DNA of 34,168 nucleotides from a virus, in IMG/VR virus record IMGVR_UViG_3300046163_000027, positions 1 to 34,168 of that record. One strand, given 5' to 3'. The position numbers and the translations under genes were made by a program. Positions 24,123 to 31,202 of this stretch are shown one piece after another. The first letter of the stretch is position 1, and every line of letters starts with the position of its first letter. The notes beneath the pieces are model-generated. The model had not been told where the DNA came from. It saw only the letters and a list, made by a program, of their open reading frames with translations, and did no database searches.

Positions 24123-24391
24123 ATGCTAACCAAAAAAAGATTGTCTCTCAAATTAGAGAGATGGGATGCTCTGTCCTCCATACTCATCAATTAGGCAAAG
24201 GTGCACCAGATATTATAGTAGGATATGCAGGTAACAATTATCTTATAGAAATTAAAGATGGAGACAAGCCGTTAGCACAACAAAAGCTTACGCCAGATGA
24301 AATTAAGTTTCAAGCTGAATGGCAAGGCAACTATCATGTTGTAAATTCATTTAACAAACTTAGAGACATAATATTTAAAGATGAGCTCTAA
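24101..24391 (+). CDS. VRR-NUC-type nuclease (96 aa)
   Basis: A minimal PD-(D/E)xK nuclease of the VRR-NUC group, which cuts branched or structured DNA. Visible residues: Asp37 in GAPDIIVG, Glu50-x-Lys52 in LIEIKDG, and the following QKLTPDEIKFQAEW block. The length of 96 matches stand-alone phage VRR-NUC proteins. It overlaps the primase-helicase gene by 22 bases and likely resolves or trims replication intermediates. Confidence 0.8.
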   Translation: MRKRARVDANQKKIVSQIREMGCSVLHTHQLGKGAPDIIVGYAGNNYLIEIKDGDKPLAQQKLTPDEIKFQAEWQGNYHVVNSFNKLRDIIFKDEL

Positions 24392-24950
24392 GATACTTGA
24401 CATATTAGCTAAGAGGCATAATGAATGGATAAATATGGCTAAGAGTTTTAAATTGGATACTAATGATGCTAATGAGTTAGTTCAAGATATGTATATTAGA
24501 ATGTATGATTATACAAAAGATGTAAAAAGAATTATGTATAATGAAACTGAAATTAATACATTTTACATATACATTACGTTAAGAAACTTGTATTATAGTA
24601 AGTTTACTAATTATAATAAAAATAAAAAAACAGTATTGTTTTCAGATATAGACAATGAAAAATTTAGTTATATTATGAATCAAATAGTTTATGATGTTGA
24701 GCAACATAATGATAATTACAAAAAAAAAGTTAACTTAGAGGCACTCTATAACAAGATTGATAGCGTTATTGAAGATTGGTATTGGTACGATAAGAAGCTA
24801 ACTAAGTTATATTTAAATACTAATATGAGTATGCGAGATATTAGTAAAGAGACAAAAATAAGTTTAAGTTCAATATTTAATACATTAACAAATGCCAAAG
24901 AAAAAATCAGGAAAGAAAGTAAAGAAGAGTATAAAAAGTACAAAGGCTAA
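24381..24950 (+). CDS. Sigma-70-like (ECF-type) factor (189 aa)
   Basis: An N-terminal helix pair resembling sigma region 2 (LAKRHNEWINMAKSFKL, ELVQDMYIRMYDYTKD, about 9-47), an unusual charged linker, and a C-terminal HTH like region 4 (LNTNMSMRDISKETKISLSS, about 145-178). It lies in the middle of the replication block and overlaps both neighbours. If active it would redirect host RNA polymerase to phage promoters, possibly those carrying TCAGTTGGA. The region 2 match is weak and this may be a different HTH regulator. Confidence 0.55.
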   Translation: MSSKILDILAKRHNEWINMAKSFKLDTNDANELVQDMYIRMYDYTKDVKRIMYNETEINTFYIYITLRNLYYSKFTNYNKNKKTVLFSDIDNEKFSYIMNQIVYDVEQHNDNYKKKVNLEALYNKIDSVIEDWYWYDKKLTKLYLNTNMSMRDISKETKISLSSIFNTLTNAKEKIRKESKEEYKKYKG

Positions 24951-25296
24951 AGGATTAGGAGATACAGTTGAAAAGGTACTTGAAAAAACAGGAATAGCTA
25001 AAGTAGCTAAATGGATACTTGGTGAAGATTGTGGATGCGAACAGCGTAAAGAAAAACTCAATAAACTTTTTCCATATAAAAAACCAGAATGTTTAACAGA
25101 AGATGAATACAAATATTTAGACAAGTACTTTACTGAGTCAAAATCTACTGTACATCCAAAAACACAAGAAAAATTACTTAAAATAGGCAATAGAATATTT
25201 CATCAAAAAATGTCAATGACAAGTTGCACCTCTTGTTTTAAGAAAAATTTACATGACCAATTATACAAGGTTTATAAAGAATATAATAATGACTGA
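24892..25296 (+). CDS. Conserved-looking Cys-containing hypothetical protein (134 aa)
   Basis: Basic N-terminus (MPKKKSGKKVKKSIKSTK), then GLGDTVEKVLEKTGIAKVAK, then DCGCEQRKEKLNKLFPYKKP and later MTSCTSCFKKNL. The CxC plus CxxC pattern suggests a metal-binding site. It overlaps the sigma-like gene by 59 bases, long for this genome, so a later start is possible. I recall similar proteins in Bacteroidota phages, always without assigned function. No membrane segment. Confidence 0.55.
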   Translation: MPKKKSGKKVKKSIKSTKAKGLGDTVEKVLEKTGIAKVAKWILGEDCGCEQRKEKLNKLFPYKKPECLTEDEYKYLDKYFTESKSTVHPKTQEKLLKIGNRIFHQKMSMTSCTSCFKKNLHDQLYKVYKEYNND

Positions 25297-25696
25297 AAAC
25301 AAAGGACTAATTAGGAATCGAAAGCGTGTAAAACAAGTCATTGATTTTACAGGTGTTCAAAACGGAAAACTACATCCGTCAGATATTGATGCCGTTTTAG
25401 AGTTTGATAATGAAGTTCTTATTCTTATAGAAGTTAAATATAAATTTAACAAGATACCAACAGGTCAAAGATTATTACTTGAAAGGATTTGTGATTCTTG
25501 GCATACTGAAAAATCAGCAGTATTGAAAGTAGAGCACGATTTTGATAATGATGATGTGAATATACCTCTTGAAAAATGTAGAGTATCTGGCATATATTAT
25601 GATAAGCGTTGGACTTATTACAAAGAGACAAAAGACTTTAAGAAGTTTATAAATCAGATGGGAGAAAAATGGGATTGCAAAAAATGTAAATTCTAA
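25289..25696 (+). CDS. Putative PD-(D/E)xK-fold protein (135 aa)
   Basis: ATG 25289 (overlapping the previous stop by 8 bases) is preferred to the upstream ATG at 25253, which would lengthen the overlap. The core HPSDIDAVLEFDNEVLILIE then VKYKFN gives Asp32/Asp34, Glu48 and Lys50 in the restriction-endonuclease-like D-x(n)-E-x-K pattern, with Gln60 in TGQRLLLERI. A second nuclease in the replication block is likely. No family name is certain. The C-terminus ends WDCKKCKF. Confidence 0.5.
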   Translation: MTENKGLIRNRKRVKQVIDFTGVQNGKLHPSDIDAVLEFDNEVLILIEVKYKFNKIPTGQRLLLERICDSWHTEKSAVLKVEHDFDNDDVNIPLEKCRVSGIYYDKRWTYYKETKDFKKFINQMGEKWDCKKCKF

Positions 25697-25710
25697 AGTA
25701 CATTATATCT

Positions 25711-25718
25711 TATATTTG
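25711..25718 (+). promoter_or_regulatory. Possible Bacteroidota -7 element TATATTTG
   Basis: Matches TAnnTTTG 10 bases before the ATG at 25729. The expected upstream TTG is absent (TTC). The transcript would have an extremely short leader. Confidence 0.35.
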
Positions 25719-25728
25719 TTATTTATAT

Positions 25729-25875
25729 ATGCCACTACTTAAACCTAAAAAATACGAACAAAAAGCTAGTTTCATGGCAAGGTTCATGAACAATGCTAAA
25801 ATGATTCTTGAATACCCAGATACCAAACAACGCTATGCAGTAGGTATGGATATTTGGAAAAAGAATTTCATGTAA
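25729..25875 (+). CDS. Small conserved-looking protein (48 aa)
   Basis: MPLLKPKKYEQKASFMARFM followed by MNNAKMILEYPDTKQRYAVG. The pattern P-K-x2-E-x3-F-x2-RFM and EYPD-x-KQR is one I associate with short proteins found near head maturation genes of other phages. Here it is alone between the nuclease and a lipoprotein. No membrane segment or Cys. Function unknown. Confidence 0.55.
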   Translation: MPLLKPKKYEQKASFMARFMNNAKMILEYPDTKQRYAVGMDIWKKNFM

Positions 25876-25878
25876 TAC

Positions 25879-25908
25879 TTGTTTATTACAGTTCTTTTAT
25901 TAACTTTG
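25879..25908 (+). promoter_or_regulatory. Bacteroidota promoter before the lipoprotein
   Basis: TTG (25879-25881), 19-base spacer, TAACTTTG (25901-25908): an exact TTG-N19-TAnnTTTG promoter. It lies 20 bases before the ATG at 25929, after an A-rich leader. It gives the lipoprotein and probably the RecE-like operon their own transcript. Confidence 0.7.
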
Positions 25909-25928
25909 TGAGTGAATAACAAAGAAAT

Positions 25929-26174
25929 ATGAGAACAATACTTTACACATTAATTTTATTTACACTATTTAGTTGCAGTGATAATTGTGATTTGAGCAGT
26001 TATCCGTCAGCACCTTTTATTGACGAACCCTATCATGCAGAGTATGGGGACAATACAGTTAGATATGTTTATCTATGCAGAGATGGTTATAATAATGAGG
26101 TTTATAATTATTATATAGAGGGTGGATGTTGGGAGTATTACGTTTCATATCAGTATAACTTAAATTGTAATTAA
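25929..26174 (+). CDS. Small lipoprotein (81 aa)
   Basis: The first 16 residues (MRTILYTLILFTLFSC) are a lipoprotein signal with lipobox LFSC, Cys16 being the lipidated residue. The mature part is short, Tyr- and Cys-rich (WEYYVSYQYNLNC end), acidic. It has its own promoter. Phage lipoproteins such as those of T5 or TP-J34 can block receptor use or DNA entry by related phages, so superinfection exclusion is a reasonable inference, not a demonstration. Confidence 0.6.
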   Translation: MRTILYTLILFTLFSCSDNCDLSSYPSAPFIDEPYHAEYGDNTVRYVYLCRDGYNNEVYNYYIEGGCWEYYVSYQYNLNCN

Positions 26175-26175
26175 A

Positions 26176-26949
26176 ATGAAAGAACCAATTATCACACTAG
26201 ACAATGAGATGCATGATAGACATGAGCTCACACAAAAAGCAATTCAAGATAGCTTTTATTATGGCTACTTAGCTAAAGCTTGTTTATCAAGTAGTGCAGT
26301 AAGCCAACTACTTAAATCGCCATTAGAATACTTAAATCAAATAAACCTGCCTACTGAATCGGATGCACTAGCTCAAGGATATTTATTTCACGCTAGTATA
26401 TTAGAAGAGGATAAATTTAATGAGTGTTTATTCTTAGATGTTAAGACAAAGGCAAATAAAGAATATAAACTTGCCAAAGAAGAAAGGTGGGATGTCTTTA
26501 CTGTAAAGGATAGAGACAAGGCATTAAGATTAAGAGATAGATTTTATAATTGTAAACCTGCAAGTGAACTTATAGAAAACAGTGAGTTTGAAGTGCCTAT
26601 GGTTGATAATTTAATGGGATACCCTTTTAGAGCTAAGGCAGATGTTTTAGGTCAGTATTTAATAGATTTAAAGACAACTCAGATTTGTTCAGCGTTTAAA
26701 TACAGTGCCAATAAATATAATTACGATAGTCAATGTTACATTTATTGTAATTTGTTTGGCAAAAGTTATAAGGATTTTAAGTATATTGTCATTGATAAAT
26801 CACCAACAAATGAAATTGGTATTTTTAATGTCAGTGAAAATTTCTATTTTAGTGGTGAGCAAAAAGTTGAATATGCTTTAAAGGTATATGAAAACTATAT
26901 TAGAAACGAATTTGATTTAGAAAACTACTTAGTAGAAGACACTTTATAA
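26176..26949 (+). CDS. RecE/YqaJ-like PD-(D/E)xK exonuclease (257 aa)
   Basis: Degrades one strand of double-stranded DNA to expose 3' ends for an annealing protein. Seen: helical N-terminus with YLAKACLSSSAVSQLLKSP, GYLFHASILEE (His72), FRAKADVL (Asp156), LIDLKTT (Asp164, Lys166) and YDSQCYIYC (Gln186), the usual order of the core residues. The length fits RecE C-terminal domain proteins. With the Erf protein at 21118 it would form the two-part recombination system common in phages. Confidence 0.75.
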   Translation: MKEPIITLDNEMHDRHELTQKAIQDSFYYGYLAKACLSSSAVSQLLKSPLEYLNQINLPTESDALAQGYLFHASILEEDKFNECLFLDVKTKANKEYKLAKEERWDVFTVKDRDKALRLRDRFYNCKPASELIENSEFEVPMVDNLMGYPFRAKADVLGQYLIDLKTTQICSAFKYSANKYNYDSQCYIYCNLFGKSYKDFKYIVIDKSPTNEIGIFNVSENFYFSGEQKVEYALKVYENYIRNEFDLENYLVEDTL

Positions 26950-27141
26950 ATGGACAATGAATATTTAGATTACTTAGATTGTTACGAAGACACTCTATTA
27001 TGTCTAAAGAAAAGAGTAATAACAGAAAACGAAATACCTATATTAATCGAGCAATATGAATTTGAAGAGCACTATGAATGTTGTGGTGCAATATTACACG
27101 CTTTAGAAGATTACAAGGCTCAACAAAATTATTTACCATGA
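26950..27141 (+). CDS. Small acidic protein (63 aa)
   Basis: MDNEYLDYLDCYEDTLLCLK, with high Glu/Tyr/Cys and no Lys-rich patch. It begins immediately after the exonuclease stop and overlaps the next start by four bases. No known motif. Possibly a DNA mimic because of its charge, but I have no evidence for a target. Confidence 0.5.
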   Translation: MDNEYLDYLDCYEDTLLCLKKRVITENEIPILIEQYEFEEHYECCGAILHALEDYKAQQNYLP

Positions 27142-27551
27142 TTTCACCAAAACACATAATAGAAAAAATAGTTGAATTGTCAAGATTAAATATATTTAAC
27201 AAGACCAGAAAAAGAGAATATGTCGAGGTTAGGTCTTTGCTAAACCATATATTATATAATCATAAAAGAATGACTTTATTTAATATTGTTAAGATATATA
27301 AGAAGTATGGCTGGGAAGTTAATCACGCTACAATTTTATATTCACTCAGAACTTATGAGGTTCATAAAAACTACAATAAAGATTTAATAGTATGGGAACA
27401 AAAGATTATTGATAAAATAAATCAAATGGATAATTATACAAAGCGAGAATATATTAAGAGCAAAGTAAATTATCTTAACAATAAAGACGTTGATGAATTG
27501 ACTATGGTTATTAGCAATATGGTAGATAAAAAATTAGAGTATGCAGAATAA
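27138..27551 (+). CDS. DnaA domain IV-like DNA-binding protein (137 aa)
   Basis: ATG 27138 (ATGA overlap) is preferred to the upstream ATG at 27078, which would run through the preceding gene. The N-terminus is KHIIEKIVELSRLNIF, then RKREYVEVRSLLNHILY and NHATILYSLRTYEVHK near residues 62-76. The last resembles the DnaA signature NHxTV-type helix that contacts DnaA boxes, with the long helix before it also matching. The AAA+ part of DnaA is absent, so it cannot load helicase alone. A helicase-loading competitor or a DNA-binding factor is possible. Confidence 0.5.
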   Translation: MISPKHIIEKIVELSRLNIFNKTRKREYVEVRSLLNHILYNHKRMTLFNIVKIYKKYGWEVNHATILYSLRTYEVHKNYNKDLIVWEQKIIDKINQMDNYTKREYIKSKVNYLNNKDVDELTMVISNMVDKKLEYAE

Positions 27552-27879
27552 ATATAGAAAGTTACTACAAAAAGAATCGCCTAACTTATATAAGAGTTAT
27601 GAGAATATTGTTGAAGAGCAGTTTGAACTCTTTGCAAAAAAGCAATTAGATTATGGCATTAGTAATATAAGCACTGGTGCAAACCTAGAAACTAAGGAAG
27701 GTAAAGACTTTGCTTTACATGGTTTATGGTTTAGAATGAATGATAAAATAAGTCGTTGGAAAAATCTAATTATTAAGAATCGTAAAGGTAATAACGAAAC
27801 CCTCTTAGATACATATCAGGACTTAGGCAATTACTCTATTATATGCCAATTAATAAATAAAGGTTTATGGAAGGAGTAA
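27541..27879 (+). CDS. Nucleotide modification-associated domain protein (Nmad1-like) (112 aa)
   Basis: ALHGLWFRMNDKISRWKNLI and ETLLDTYQDLGNYSIICQLI are hallmarks I associate with the Nmad1/DUF1599 group, small all-alpha proteins of phages thought to act in nucleotide handling. Length about 110 fits. It overlaps the gene before by 11 bases and the small terminase by 13. No hypermodified-base synthesis genes are visible elsewhere in the window, so the substrate is open. Confidence 0.6.
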   Translation: MQNKYRKLLQKESPNLYKSYENIVEEQFELFAKKQLDYGISNISTGANLETKEGKDFALHGLWFRMNDKISRWKNLIIKNRKGNNETLLDTYQDLGNYSIICQLINKGLWKE

Positions 27880-28238
27880 ACGAGAACAAAAAGAAAAAAG
27901 ACGGAAGAGCAAACAATGGTGCTTTAAAAGGAGTTTATAGAGGTCAAGGAAGACCACCAAAGGCAAGGGAAAAAAAGCTAGGTAACTATGCTTTAGGTGC
28001 CATGAAAAAAGTATTTGGAAGCGAAGAGAAAGCTTGGTTAGAACTTGCTAAACAGGCTCAAGATAGTTTCCCTCATATGAGATTACTTTGGGAATATAAG
28101 TATGGTAAACCAAAAGAATTAAAAGAACTTAATGTTAAAACAGAAGTAAACATTCCTGTAATTAATTTTGCCGATAAAGAAAAAACTATTGATATTGAAT
28201 CAGAAGATATAAAAGATGAAGAAACTAAATCTGAATAA
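27867..28238 (+). CDS. Terminase small subunit (123 aa)
   Basis: DNA-recognition subunit of the packaging motor. It lies directly before and overlaps by 23 bases the large subunit. A basic N-terminus with VYRGQGRPPKAREKKL leads to helices (ALGAMKKVFGSEEKAWLELA, AQDSFPHMRLLWEYKYGKPK) and an acidic C-terminal tail that could contact the large subunit. The assignment rests mainly on neighbour and fold type. Confidence 0.65.
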   Translation: MEGVNENKKKKDGRANNGALKGVYRGQGRPPKAREKKLGNYALGAMKKVFGSEEKAWLELAKQAQDSFPHMRLLWEYKYGKPKELKELNVKTEVNIPVINFADKEKTIDIESEDIKDEETKSE

Positions 28239-29436
28239 AAAATATCAAGCTCTATTTAATTCAGATAGTAGATACTATGTAATTACAGGAGGAAGGGGAA
28301 GTGGAAAGTCTTTTGCTACAAACACATTTTTAGTATTACTTACTTACGAAAAAGGACATAGAATATTATTTACTCGTTATACAATGACCTCAGCAGGTAT
28401 GTCAATTATACCTGAGTTTATTGAGAAGCTAGAGTTAATGGGCATACTTGACCAGTTTACTGTTACTAAAACAGAAATCATTAATAATTTAACAGGCAGT
28501 TCAATATACTTTAGTGGTATTAGAACATCAAGTGGAGACCAAACGGCAAAGCTTAAATCTATTCAAGGTGTTAGTTCGTTTGTTTTAGATGAGGCAGAAG
28601 AGCTAACAGACGAAGAGAGTTTTGATAAAATTGATTTTAGTATTAGAGCAAAGAATGTAAAGAACAGATGTATATTAATTCTAAACCCTACTACAAAAGA
28701 GAATTGGATATATCAAAGGTTCTTTCAAAACAGAGGAGTTCCTGACGGATTTAATGGCACAAAAGAAAACATTACTTACATTCATACAACTTACTTAGAT
28801 AATTTAGAACATTTATCAGAATCGTTTGTAAAGCAAATTAATGATATGAAAGTCAGAAGACCAGAGAAGTATAAGCATCAGATTATGGGAGGCTGGTTAC
28901 AAAGAGCAGAAGGAGTTATATTTACTCATTGGAATATAGGTAAATTCAATACGGAAATAGATTCAATATTCGGTTTAGACTTTGGATTCTCTGTTGACCC
29001 TTCAGCGTTAATTGAAGGTGCGATTGACAAAACTAGGAAAATTATTTGGTTTAAAGAACATCTTTATAAAAAAGGTTTAACTACCTCACAAATTTATGAT
29101 GCTTGTATTAGAAAGGTTGGCAGGAATTTAATAGTTGCTGACAATAGCGAACCGAGATTAATTACTGAATTGAAAACAAAAGAACAAGGATTAAACATAG
29201 TACCAACCATAAAAAAGAAGGGAAGTATATTATCAGGAATTGCATTGATGCAAGATTATCAAATTGTAATTGATAGCAATTCAATAAATTTAATTCGTGA
29301 GTTTAATAATTATTCTTGGAAGCTTACAGGTTCTATCCCTCAAGATGATTGGAATCATGGAATTGATGCTTGTCGTTATCTTTGTCAGTACCTACTTACT
29401 AGGTCTGTACCTCATGGCAATTACTTTATTAGGTAA
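28216..29436 (+). CDS. Terminase large subunit (406 aa)
   Basis: ATP-driven DNA packaging motor with a nuclease domain. Walker A GGRGSGKS (25-32) and Walker B FVLDEAEE (Asp125, Glu126) form the ATPase. The C-terminal nuclease has Asp255 in GLDFGFSVDPSALI, Asp309 in VADNSEPR and Asp384 in HGIDACRYL. The length is typical of PBSX/T4-like large terminases. It is the last gene of the replication-packaging block and far from the portal gene. Confidence 0.92.
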   Translation: MKKLNLNKKYQALFNSDSRYYVITGGRGSGKSFATNTFLVLLTYEKGHRILFTRYTMTSAGMSIIPEFIEKLELMGILDQFTVTKTEIINNLTGSSIYFSGIRTSSGDQTAKLKSIQGVSSFVLDEAEELTDEESFDKIDFSIRAKNVKNRCILILNPTTKENWIYQRFFQNRGVPDGFNGTKENITYIHTTYLDNLEHLSESFVKQINDMKVRRPEKYKHQIMGGWLQRAEGVIFTHWNIGKFNTEIDSIFGLDFGFSVDPSALIEGAIDKTRKIIWFKEHLYKKGLTTSQIYDACIRKVGRNLIVADNSEPRLITELKTKEQGLNIVPTIKKKGSILSGIALMQDYQIVIDSNSINLIREFNNYSWKLTGSIPQDDWNHGIDACRYLCQYLLTRSVPHGNYFIR

Positions 29437-29437
29437 A

Positions 29438-29455
29438 TTGTTACATTTGTAACAA
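29438..29455. promoter_or_regulatory. 18-bp perfect dyad after the large terminase gene
   Basis: TTGTTACATTTGTAACAA: 8-base arms around TT. It begins one base after the terminase stop. It contains TACA-N2-TGTA, one base shorter in spacing than the TACA-N3-TGTA dyads elsewhere. It lacks G/C-rich pairing and a T-run, so an operator is likelier than a terminator. Confidence 0.5.
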
Positions 29456-29491
29456 AAAACATTTAATTTGTTATATTTCTACATTTATTTG

Positions 29492-29516
29492 TCAGTTGGA
29501 GAATTAATTACTATAT
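29492..29516 (+). promoter_or_regulatory. Candidate phage promoter (TCAGTTGGA type)
   Basis: TCAGTTGGA at 29492-29500 is followed at about 12 bases by TATATTG, 45 bases before the gene at 29561. It is the same nonamer as 668 and 30029. Confidence 0.45.
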
Positions 29517-29560
29517 TGAACACAGTTCATTGAAATATTGTTTAACTAAAAATTAAAAAC

Positions 29561-29983
29561 ATGCAAACAAACAGATTTAAAAAATCTTTTGGAGGTAGAG
29601 AAAAGTTCTTTACCAAAAAAAGTCAGAAAACAAAAAAGAATCTTTATGTTGGAGATTGTGTAGTGAGAGCAATAGCACACGCTACAAAAAAACCTTATAA
29701 GGAAGTTTGGGATGAATTAATGGATTTATCTAAAAAGACATTACAAATGCCAAACGAAGAAATTAATTATAGCTCTTACTTGAGGAGTATAGGTTGGGAA
29801 AAACAAAAACCTTTTAGAAATCTAAACAACAAAACCGTAAGGGTTGCTTATTTTCCTGCTAAACCTAGAGGCAAGTATATAATTTCAACAAGAAATCATT
29901 TAACCTCTATTGTGAATCGTGTTCATTTAGATACTTGGGATTGTGGAGGATACAGAGCTAACAGTTTCTGGATTAAGAAATAA
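29561..29983 (+). CDS. Papain-like fold protein, putative cysteine protease (140 aa)
   Basis: A Lys-rich N-terminus is followed by GDCVVRAIAHATKKPYKEVW, then NHLTSIVNRVHLDTWD. Cys33 in GDC, His113 in NHLTS and Asp124 in LDTWD occur in the C-H-D order of papain-type enzymes, with an LYVGDC helix start. Such proteins are widespread in phages with no fixed substrate. It has its own TCAGTTGGA promoter candidate and terminator, so it is a single-gene transcript; cleavage of a host target is inference. Confidence 0.55.
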   Translation: MQTNRFKKSFGGREKFFTKKSQKTKKNLYVGDCVVRAIAHATKKPYKEVWDELMDLSKKTLQMPNEEINYSSYLRSIGWEKQKPFRNLNNKTVRVAYFPAKPRGKYIISTRNHLTSIVNRVHLDTWDCGGYRANSFWIKK

Positions 29984-29990
29984 GAAGTAG

Positions 29991-30014
29991 GGGAGGGTAA
30001 AACCTCCCTTTTTT
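29991..30014 (+). terminator. Terminator after the papain-like gene
   Basis: GGGAGG (29991-29996) pairs with CCTCCC (30003-30008) around GTAAAA, followed by six T. Confidence 0.88.
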
Positions 30015-30024
30015 AAAAAAAGAT

Positions 30025-30055
30025 TTGGTCAGTTGGAAATAATTAACTAAGTTTG
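30025..30055 (+). promoter_or_regulatory. Promoter of the small-ORF operon
   Basis: TTG at 30025-30027 and TAAGTTTG at 30048-30055 are separated by 20 bases, close to the Bacteroidota pattern. TCAGTTGGA lies within it at 30029-30037, so the two promoter types coincide here. ATG 30078 follows 23 bases later. Confidence 0.6.
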
Positions 30056-30077
30056 TGTATAACTAATAAATAAAACT

Positions 30078-30194
30078 ATGAAAACAAAGAAAGAAATCAT
30101 TAACAAACACTTTAAACTAAAAAACGATTGGATACAAAAAAGTAATCAAAATCGTATGTTAGAACTATTAAGTAAACAATTTAAAAACAAATAA
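30078..30194 (+). CDS. Tiny basic protein (38 aa)
   Basis: MKTKKEIINKHFKLKNDWIQ, first gene of the small-ORF operon. It ends KQFKNK, a C-terminal ending shared in form with two later genes (QFENK). Helical and basic. Function unknown. Confidence 0.5.
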   Translation: MKTKKEIINKHFKLKNDWIQKSNQNRMLELLSKQFKNK

Positions 30195-30196
30195 TT

Positions 30197-30340
30197 ATGA
30201 GTTGGATAGAAAACGAAACCTTTGACCATTACAGAAAAAGAGTAAATCAAATAGAAAAATCAATTAACCTATTAAGAAGTCATGGCTACACTGTTGTAGA
30301 TTTAGAAGGCAAAATAATAGAAGAACAAGTAAAACAATAA
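30197..30340 (+). CDS. Small hypothetical protein (47 aa)
   Basis: MSWIENETFDHYRKRVNQIE followed by KSINLLRSHGYTVVDLEGKI; one amphipathic helix and a short strand. It starts two bases after the preceding stop and shares a base with the next start (TAATG). No recognised family. Confidence 0.5.
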   Translation: MSWIENETFDHYRKRVNQIEKSINLLRSHGYTVVDLEGKIIEEQVKQ

Positions 30341-30510
30341 TGGAAGACATCATTGAAGAGCTAGAAGCTGAAATAAAAAGTTTACAATACGACATTGAAT
30401 GGCAAAACCATTATATGAAATACTTAGAAGACAAGAATTGTGAATTGGATAATGAAGCTACAACCTATGCTAATTATATGATGAACTCAACAAAAACCTA
30501 TAAAGTATGA
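30340..30510 (+). CDS. Small coiled-coil protein (56 aa)
   Basis: MEDIIEELEAEIKSLQYDIE gives a clear heptad pattern over residues 3-40. It overlaps both neighbours by one to four bases. Probably dimeric. Partner unknown. Confidence 0.5.
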   Translation: MEDIIEELEAEIKSLQYDIEWQNHYMKYLEDKNCELDNEATTYANYMMNSTKTYKV

Positions 30511-30860
30511 AAAGAATAATTGATAAAATAAAAGATTATTTACAAGTGCCTAATAAGAAAAAACCTGTACCTACAAAAAGACGTAGCAACAAAAAATACA
30601 AACCCACACAAGAACTTACGTTGAAAGCTTTAATAAATAAAAACACAAGTAAGCGATTGCAAAGTGATGTAGACGTTCTTGCTGATTTAATAGTCAAACA
30701 TTCGGGAGGAAATGGTGCTTTTACATATAGGTTAGCTAATCAGAGTTTTAAACTTTGTAATCATAATTCTTTAAGTAAATCACTTGAAAGATTATGGAAA
30801 AGAGAAATGTTAAAAACAGATTATATAAACAAAAAAAAGAAGTCAAATGAGAAAGTGTAA
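30507..30860 (+). CDS. Basic hypothetical protein (117 aa)
   Basis: The first 35 residues are Lys/Arg-rich (IKDYLQVPNKKKPVPTKRRS). The rest is helical (LTLKALINKNTSKRLQSDVD, KHSGGNGAFTYRLANQSFKL, SLSKSLERLWKREML), with a resemblance to a small HTH protein that I cannot confirm. It overlaps neighbours at both ends. A DNA- or RNA-binding role is plausible from charge. Confidence 0.5.
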   Translation: MKRIIDKIKDYLQVPNKKKPVPTKRRSNKKYKPTQELTLKALINKNTSKRLQSDVDVLADLIVKHSGGNGAFTYRLANQSFKLCNHNSLSKSLERLWKREMLKTDYINKKKKSNEKV

Positions 30861-30984
30861 CAAATGTTCGGCAAGAATAGAACAGAAAGCAAAACAATTA
30901 TTCTGTTATAATTGCAAAGGGTATAAGATGCCTTACGAAACTTATAAATTTTATTCACTAGCAAACCAATTTGAAAACAAATAA
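30847..30984 (+). CDS. Small zinc-ribbon-like protein (45 aa)
   Basis: MRKCNKCSARIEQKAKQLFC then YNCKGYKMPY: two C-x2-C pairs (Cys4, Cys7, Cys20, Cys23) separated by 12 residues, the layout of a zinc ribbon. It ends NQFENK. Such small ribbons in phages often bind host polymerase or nucleic acids; no target can be named. Confidence 0.6.
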   Translation: MRKCNKCSARIEQKAKQLFCYNCKGYKMPYETYKFYSLANQFENK

Positions 30985-30985
30985 C

Positions 30986-31201
30986 ATGAAACAAACTTAT
31001 AGTGGTTTTATAAGAAACCAAGAAGATACAGATTCCAAACCATTTGTGCCAACAGGAGTAGTATATGAATTTAGAGAAGAGTTAAAACTATTGTTTGGTA
31101 AATTTAAATGTGATTTAAAAAACCCTGAACACATAAAAGGAATAGCTGAAATAATGAATAATTGGAAACCAATTTTAAGAAGTCAATTTGAAAACAAATA
31201 G
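30986..31201 (+). CDS. Small hypothetical protein (71 aa)
   Basis: ATG 30986 is chosen, one base after the preceding stop; an upstream in-frame ATG at 30971 lies in that gene. MKQTYSGFIRNQEDTDSKPF, then a helical C-terminal half (ELKLLFGKFKCDLKNPEHIK) ending RSQFENK. Function unknown. Confidence 0.5.
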   Translation: MKQTYSGFIRNQEDTDSKPFVPTGVVYEFREELKLLFGKFKCDLKNPEHIKGIAEIMNNWKPILRSQFENK

Positions 31202-31202
31202 T

